A stretch of 9,052 nt of DNA from NCBI GenBank assembly GCA_016209805.1, contig JACQVJ010000158.1, forward strand, positions 1 to 9,052, given 5' to 3'. Shown in pieces: positions 5,938-9,052 of the stretch (positions are counted from its first letter, which is position 1; each line of letters opens with the position of its first letter). Source of the DNA: Ignavibacteriota bacterium. GTDB lineage: Bacteria > Bacteroidota > Ignavibacteria > UBA10030 > UBA6906. The notes beneath the pieces are model-generated. The model made no database searches. It saw only the letters and a list, made by a program, of their open reading frames with translations, and had not been told where the DNA came from. The position numbers were made by a program, and so were the translations under genes.

Positions 5938-7179
5938 GTGGCAACATTTCGACCATTTCGAGCTGTGCGTCCGTTGCCGAAACATGCCGCAGCGGTTGCA
6001 TCCAAACCCTACGATGTGTTGACTTCGGAAGAAGCGCGTGCTGAAGCAGGAGAAAACCCGCTATCGTTCCTTCATGTTGGAAAACCTGAGATTGATCTCC
6101 CCGCCAACACCAACCCGTATGATGCCAGTGTCTACCTCAAAGGGAAAGAGAATTTAGAGAAGCTGATCTCGAACCGCATCCTCCGGCAAGATCAGAATCC
6201 GAGCTTTTATGTTTACGCCCAAACGATAGGGGAGCATGTTCAACACGGAATCGCCGGCTGTGTGTCCGTTGAAGAATACCGGAACAACACTATTCGAAAG
6301 CACGAGCTCACGCGTCCCGACAAGGAAGACGACAGGACAAAACACATCCTTGCAACCAATGCGCACACGGGACCCATTTTCATGACCTACCATGCCGAAC
6401 CGGGTATCGACGACGTTGTCGACCAGATCATCCTCGGCGCTCCTGAATACGACTTCGTTGCAAGCGACGGTGTACGGCATGAACTCTGGACGATCAGCAA
6501 TGAGGAGATCATCAGATCGATCACCGATCTTTTCCGCCTCGTCGATTGTCTTTACATCGCCGACGGTCATCACCGTGCGGCCGCTGCGGCGCGCGCAGCG
6601 CAAAAACTCGCTGCATCAAATTCCCGTCATTCCGGCACAGAGGAATACAACTATTTCCTCGCGGTTCTCTTTCCTCACAACCAGCCTCGAATACTTGAGT
6701 ACAACCGCATCGTGAAAGACCTGAATGGAAAGTCCATGGAGGAATTTTTGGATGAAATCAGGGAGAAATTCGATGTCAGGCGAAGAACCACCCCCGTCAT
6801 ACCGACGACAAGGGGGGAGTACGGAATGTATCTCGAGGGAAACTGGTATAGGGTTACAGCAACGCCGCGAATTCTGAACGCGAAAGATCTGATCGAGCGG
6901 CTGGATGTTTCAATACTTCAGAATCACCTGCTGGGTCCCATCCTTGGCATCGACGATCCACGCATGAACAAGCGGGTTGATTTTGTAGGTGGGATCCGGG
7001 GAGTGAAAGCGCTTCAACAGCGGGTAGATTCCGGTGAGATGGCAGTGGCCTTCACGCTCTACCCGACGTCGATGCAGGAACTCATCGCCCTCTCCGATGC
7101 AGGCAAAATCATGCCTCCGAAGTCAACATGGTTCGAGCCGAAGTTGAGGGATGGGGTGGTTGTGCATATGCTGCACTGA
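5938..7179 (+). CDS. DUF1015 family protein (COG4198)
   Basis: This 413-residue soluble protein has the hallmarks of DUF1015: the opening 'TFRPFRAVRP' (3-12), 'KPYDVLTSEEA' (23-33), 'NPLSFLHVGKPEID' (40-53), 'KHELTRPDKEDDR' (121-133), 'YIADGHHRAAAA' (206-217) and 'FPHNQPRILEYNRIVKDL' (245-262). The biochemical role of the family is not settled. The DGHHR motif recalls the ParB/SerK-type serine kinases, and from memory family members often sit near serA/serC in Bacteroidota; neither gene is here. The start is GTG at 5938. A stop at 5902 closes the frame upstream with no ATG between, and the family opening begins directly after the GTG. No Shine-Dalgarno site is visible. The gene is divergent from the btuB leader and ends 18 bp from the opposing repressor gene, with no clear terminator between. 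Confidence 0.9.
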   Translation: MATFRPFRAVRPLPKHAAAVASKPYDVLTSEEARAEAGENPLSFLHVGKPEIDLPANTNPYDASVYLKGKENLEKLISNRILRQDQNPSFYVYAQTIGEHVQHGIAGCVSVEEYRNNTIRKHELTRPDKEDDRTKHILATNAHTGPIFMTYHAEPGIDDVVDQIILGAPEYDFVASDGVRHELWTISNEEIIRSITDLFRLVDCLYIADGHHRAAAAARAAQKLAASNSRHSGTEEYNYFLAVLFPHNQPRILEYNRIVKDLNGKSMEEFLDEIREKFDVRRRTTPVIPTTRGEYGMYLEGNWYRVTATPRILNAKDLIERLDVSILQNHLLGPILGIDDPRMNKRVDFVGGIRGVKALQQRVDSGEMAVAFTLYPTSMQELIALSDAGKIMPPKSTWFEPKLRDGVVVHMLH

Positions 7180-7197
7180 TTCCAATCGACAGCTTAT

Positions 7198-7848
7198 TTA
7201 CAGCTCCTTTATCAGCTTCACTACCTTCCACACAAAGTTCACGTCCTTTTTCTTCACTGTCACAGGCTCGAAGTCGGGGTTGAGAGGAATCAGATGGAGA
7301 TAGTTCCCTTCGAACTTAACCTTCTTGAGCGTGTCTTCGTCATTGACGCGTACAACGCAGACATCCCCATTGTGCACTTCCTGCTGCGGGCTGACGACTA
7401 CAACATCTCCATCTTCGATTCTCGGCGCCATACTGTTGCCTTTTACTTTGAGCGCGAAAGCCTGGGGATCTTTCACATCGTCAACGGTGACATAATCGTC
7501 AACGTAATCGGGGTGGAACATTGTGGAGACCTTGCCCGCAGGTACTGCAGAGATCAGCGGCAGGTCGGTGAGCATCACTTTCCTTCTGGTCGCACTCGAC
7601 AGCGGATAGACGTTTTCGGGGCGGACCAGGGATGCGTACATTTCGCCTTCACCTGTCAGCAGCCAACTCGCCTGTGTGTTTGTCGACTTGGCGATCTTCG
7701 TAATTGAAACACCATCCGGCACCTGCTCCCCTTTTTCCCACCGCTGCAGCGTACGTGTAACAACACCGATCTTCTCGGAGAGCGTCGCCTGGTCAAGTTG
7801 CTTGTTTTCCCGTGCCGTCCGTATGCGATCTCCAATCGTGGATTTCAT
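7198..7848 (-). CDS. XRE-family repressor with S24 (LexA/CI-like) autocleavage domain
   Basis: This 216-residue transcriptional repressor has an N-terminal XRE helix-turn-helix (about 5-60; 'QATLSEKIGVVTRTLQRWEKG' at 20-40) followed by 'SWLLTGEGEMY', as in phage CI/C2-type proteins. After a linker comes an S24 peptidase domain. The likely self-cleavage bond is A104-G105 in 'AVPAGK', the catalytic serine is S139 in 'GNSMAP', and the catalytic lysine is probably K175 in 'DTLKKVK'. With these residues intact it could cleave itself when DNA damage activates RecA, or in response to another signal. The start at 7848 is chosen over the longer frame (to 7950) because GGAGG lies 6 bases upstream and the longer frame runs through the gene's own promoter. 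It shares a promoter region with the DUF72 gene, its probable target. No integrase or phage structural gene is near. Confidence 0.9.
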   Translation of the reverse strand: MKSTIGDRIRTARENKQLDQATLSEKIGVVTRTLQRWEKGEQVPDGVSITKIAKSTNTQASWLLTGEGEMYASLVRPENVYPLSSATRRKVMLTDLPLISAVPAGKVSTMFHPDYVDDYVTVDDVKDPQAFALKVKGNSMAPRIEDGDVVVVSPQQEVHNGDVCVVRVNDEDTLKKVKFEGNYLHLIPLNPDFEPVTVKKKDVNFVWKVVKLIKEL

Positions 7849-7854
7849 CGAAAT

Positions 7855-7859
7855 CCTCC
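7855..7859 (-). promoter_or_regulatory. Shine-Dalgarno site that fixes the repressor start
   Basis: GGAGG on the minus strand lies 6 bases before the ATG at 7848. It decides between this start and the in-frame ATGs at 7866 and 7950, which have no such site. Confidence 0.8.
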
Positions 7860-7861
7860 AA

Positions 7862-7873
7862 GACATATTTGTC
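7862..7873. promoter_or_regulatory. Candidate repressor operator 1
   Basis: GACA-TATT-TGTC is a perfect inverted repeat in the leader of the repressor gene, next to its Shine-Dalgarno site. It has the same half-sites and spacing as the palindrome at 7892-7907; the two centres are 32 bp apart, about three helical turns. A repressor bound here could limit its own expression. Confidence 0.5.
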
Positions 7874-7883
7874 AATTTTTGTC

Positions 7884-7912
7884 TTGACACGACGACATTT
7901 ATGTCGTATCTT
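7884..7912 (+). promoter_or_regulatory. Sigma-70-like promoter of the DUF72 gene
   Basis: TTGACA (7884-7889), a 17-bp spacer and TATCTT (7907-7912) form a near-consensus promoter on the plus strand. Initiation at about 7919 gives a leader of about 52 bases before the DUF72 ATG. The spacer holds a perfect palindrome. The promoter points straight at the repressor promoter. Confidence 0.8.
7892..7907. promoter_or_regulatory. Candidate repressor operator 2, inside the DUF72 promoter spacer
   Basis: ACGACAT-TT-ATGTCGT is a perfect 16-bp inverted repeat (7+2+7). It lies between the -35 and -10 boxes and overlaps the first base of the -10. A protein bound here would block RNA polymerase. The dyad symmetry suits a dimeric XRE-S24 repressor, and the inner GACA-N4-TGTC recurs at 7862-7873. 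Confidence 0.7.
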
Positions 7913-7921
7913 GATGCAGCA

Positions 7922-7950
7922 AAGATACACAATATGATCGGCTCTGTCAA
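7922..7950 (-). promoter_or_regulatory. Sigma-70-like promoter of the repressor gene
   Basis: On the minus strand TTGACA (7945-7950), a 17-bp spacer and TATCTT (7922-7927) repeat the box sequences and spacing of the opposing DUF72 promoter. Initiation at about 7915 gives a leader of about 67 bases that covers both palindromes and the DUF72 promoter. Confidence 0.8.
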
Positions 7951-7960
7951 GAACTTTTTT

Positions 7961-7965
7961 GAGGG
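7961..7965 (+). promoter_or_regulatory. Shine-Dalgarno site of the DUF72 gene
   Basis: GAGGG lies 5 bases before the ATG at 7971. It favours that start over the in-frame TTG at 7959, which overlaps this site. Confidence 0.7.
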
Positions 7966-7970
7966 AACTT

Positions 7971-8888
7971 ATGGAGAAGAGAATAGTCAACTACCTCATC
8001 GGCACCGGCGGATGGGAACACGAATCGTTTGACGGCTGCTTCTACCGATGCCAAAAAAGCGAATCGAAGGACAAGCTGCGTTATTACTCGGCGTTCTTCG
8101 ACACGGTCGAGGTCAGATCGACGTTCTGGGATGAGTCACTCACGATTGAAGATGCCAGGAACTGGATGGACGCCGTCGCTGAGAATAGGCGGTTCGTTTT
8201 CAATCTCAAACTTCACTCTTCATTCACACACAAGAAAGTCATAAGACCGGAGCAGGCAAAGAACGTCCGCAGTCTGTTGCAGGAGTTAGCCCGAAATGAA
8301 CGGCTTGGATCGCTTCTCGCGCAGTTCCCCTATTCATTTGCCAACACTACCCCAAACCGATACCATCTTGTAAAGCTCGCAGAGGTGTTTCGCGGCTTCA
8401 CTCTCTTCGTGGAGTTGAGGCACAATTCATGGAACCACTCAGGTTTGATGAGTTTCCTGGATGATAATTCTCTCCATCCCGTGAGTGCAGATCTCCCGCG
8501 GATCAACAAACTGATGCCGTTCATTACCGGTGTTATTGGGGAACGCGCATACCTGCGGCTGCACGGGAGAAATGAGAGGGGGTGGATGCTGAACGGGGTG
8601 GACACGCGGTATGACTATCAGTACAATGCCCGCGAGATTCGAGAGCTTTCACGTCGGCTGGTTGTCCTGGCTGGAAAATGCAGCCATATCACGATTATCT
8701 GCAACAACACGACAGGCGGGAAAGCCATTGCCAGCGCACTGCAACTCATATCAGCAACTCGAAACGGAAAGTCGGTCCTTGTTCCTGAAGCAACTTTGAA
8801 AGCTTTTCCTTTTCTCAGCGAGCTTCCTAATTTGGTCATCGCCGAAAAGCTGTTGCTAAGTGCTGGAGCGTACAGGCAGGCAATGTAG
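7971..8888 (+). CDS. DUF72 (YecE-like) TIM-barrel protein
   Basis: This 305-residue protein follows the DUF72 pattern: 'IGTGGWEH' (10-17), 'YYSAFFDTVEVRSTFW' (38-53), 'FVFNLKLHSSFTHKK' (75-89), 'LGSLLAQFPYSF' (112-123), 'LFVELRHNSW' (145-154), 'AYLRLHGRNERGW' (193-205), 'TRYDYQY...EIREL' (212-226) and 'ITIICNNTTGGKAIASALQL' (240-259). DUF72 proteins form a TIM barrel and their reaction is unknown. Several usual positions differ: 'VEVRSTFW' where 'VE.N.TFY' is common, and 'NNTTGG' where 'NNH..G' is common. It is therefore a divergent member, but without frame damage. No signal peptide or membrane segment is seen. Its promoter contains a palindrome that the neighbouring XRE-S24 repressor probably binds, so it may be a regulated response gene. 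Confidence 0.85.
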   Translation: MEKRIVNYLIGTGGWEHESFDGCFYRCQKSESKDKLRYYSAFFDTVEVRSTFWDESLTIEDARNWMDAVAENRRFVFNLKLHSSFTHKKVIRPEQAKNVRSLLQELARNERLGSLLAQFPYSFANTTPNRYHLVKLAEVFRGFTLFVELRHNSWNHSGLMSFLDDNSLHPVSADLPRINKLMPFITGVIGERAYLRLHGRNERGWMLNGVDTRYDYQYNAREIRELSRRLVVLAGKCSHITIICNNTTGGKAIASALQLISATRNGKSVLVPEATLKAFPFLSELPNLVIAEKLLLSAGAYRQAM

Positions 8889-8904
8889 AGAGATTTGTGC
8901 CAAC

Positions 8905-8931
8905 TTCAGGTTGCTGAAACACTACAAGTGT
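8905..8931. other. Two adjacent small hairpins after the DUF72 gene
   Basis: TTCAG-GTTG-CTGAA (8905-8918) is directly followed by ACACT-ACA-AGTGT (8919-8931), each a perfect 5-bp stem. No T-run follows, so neither is a standard intrinsic terminator. They may still mark the 3' end of the DUF72 transcript. Confidence 0.3.
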
Positions 8932-8934
8932 AAC

Positions 8935-8970
8935 GTCATTGCGACCCCGACGAAGTCGGGGAAGCAATCT
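8935..8970. repeat. REP-like dispersed palindromic repeat
   Basis: This 36-base element folds on itself. ATTGC (8938-8942) pairs with GCAAT (8964-8968), and CCCCGAC (8945-8951) pairs with GTCGGGG (8955-8961) around a GAA loop. The type 'GTCATTGCGA...hairpin...GAAGCAATCT' is a familiar intergenic repeat family in many bacterial genomes. Only one full copy is in the window, so its dispersal here is inferred. Confidence 0.65.
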
Positions 8971-8978
8971 GACTGGTG

Positions 8979-8993
8979 TTTTCAAGCTGAAAA
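8979..8993. other. Perfect A/T-rich hairpin between repeat units
   Basis: TTTTCA-AGC-TGAAAA has a 6-bp stem with a 3-base loop. It sits between the REP-like element and the next GC-rich hairpin. Confidence 0.35.
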
Positions 8994-9000
8994 GCGAGAC

Positions 9001-9052
9001 TGCCCGACTTCGTCGAGGCCTCGATTCTGCGACGCGGAATCGGGCTTCGGCA
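9001..9052. repeat. Second palindromic repeat unit, reaching the window edge
   Basis: The segment 9020-9030 pairs with 9034-9044 around a GAC loop, an 11-bp stem with two G-T pairs. TGCC (9001-9004) can pair with GGCA (9049-9052) outside it. CCCGACTTCGTCG (9003-9015) echoes the arms of the repeat at 8945-8961. The unit probably belongs to the same intergenic repeat cluster and may continue beyond the window. Confidence 0.5.

Noticed and set aside
6154..6603. A 149-codon open frame on the minus strand opposite the DUF1015 gene
   Set aside because: It overlaps the best conserved part of DUF1015 (including DGHHR) and looks like no known protein.
7180..7205. Bidirectional terminator between the DUF1015 and repressor genes
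   Set aside because: Only a 4-bp AGCT/AGCT pairing (7191-7194 with 7202-7205) is present and there is no T-run, which is too weak to call.
7849..7950. Longer N-terminus for the XRE-S24 repressor
   Set aside because: The added 34 codons cover the gene's own promoter and both palindromes, and the ATG at 7848 has a perfect GGAGG at 6 bases.
7959..7970. TTG start for DUF72 at 7959
   Set aside because: The TTG overlaps the GAGGG Shine-Dalgarno site of the ATG at 7971, and the added residues (MREL) match nothing in the family.
7198..8888. Intact prophage or toxin-antitoxin pair
   Set aside because: The repressor resembles phage CI proteins, but no integrase, Cro-like, structural or toxin-like gene is present, and DUF72 is not a known toxin family.
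8919..9044. CRISPR array at the right edge
   Set aside because: The inverted repeats differ from each other and are not regularly spaced direct repeats with unique spacers.

Overview
The window reads as chromosome of a Gram-negative bacterium, most likely from the Bacteroidota/Ignavibacteriota/Chlorobiota side of the tree. The clues are a TonB-dependent outer-membrane transporter, a Bacteroidota-type YncE/DUF5074 surface lipoprotein and a DUF1015 protein. Its promoters look like ordinary sigma-70 sites (TTGACA-17-TATATT and TTGACA-17-TATCTT), and several genes have real Shine-Dalgarno sites. Both traits fit classical Bacteroidia poorly, so a deeper-branching relative is the better guess. No taxonomic search was possible. 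There is no rRNA, tRNA, transposase, phage structural gene or CRISPR array.

Layout, left to right. (1) The 3' end of an Lhr-like helicase gene (+) runs in from the left and meets, tail to tail, a class I SAM methyltransferase gene (-). (2) carA (-), the small subunit of carbamoyl-phosphate synthase, lies 18 bp upstream of the methyltransferase gene; carB is not in the window. (3) A minus-strand vitamin B12 uptake operon follows. In transcription order it has a strong promoter (5782-5810), a cobalamin riboswitch (5589-5750), an intrinsic terminator with a UUCG loop (5493-5529), btuB, and a BtuG-like beta-propeller lipoprotein gene. Without cobalamin the transporter and its lipoprotein would be made; with cobalamin bound, transcription should stop before btuB. 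(4) Divergent from this operon is a DUF1015 gene (+) with a GTG start. (5) It converges on an XRE-S24 (CI/LexA-like, potentially self-cleaving) repressor gene (-). (6) The repressor and a DUF72 (YecE-like) gene (+) share a compact control region. Two near-consensus promoters face each other head-on, and two GACA-N4-TGTC palindromes lie in it, one between the -35 and -10 boxes of the DUF72 promoter. (7) The right end is non-coding and packed with hairpins, including a dispersed-type palindromic repeat.

Two units stand out. The first is the complete riboswitch-controlled BtuB-BtuG pair. The second is the repressor/DUF72 switch, which has the layout of a temperate-phage immunity region but no phage genes beside it. 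Two long reading frames need shortening at their 5' ends: btuB (the long frame reads through the riboswitch) and the repressor (the long frame reads through its own promoter).
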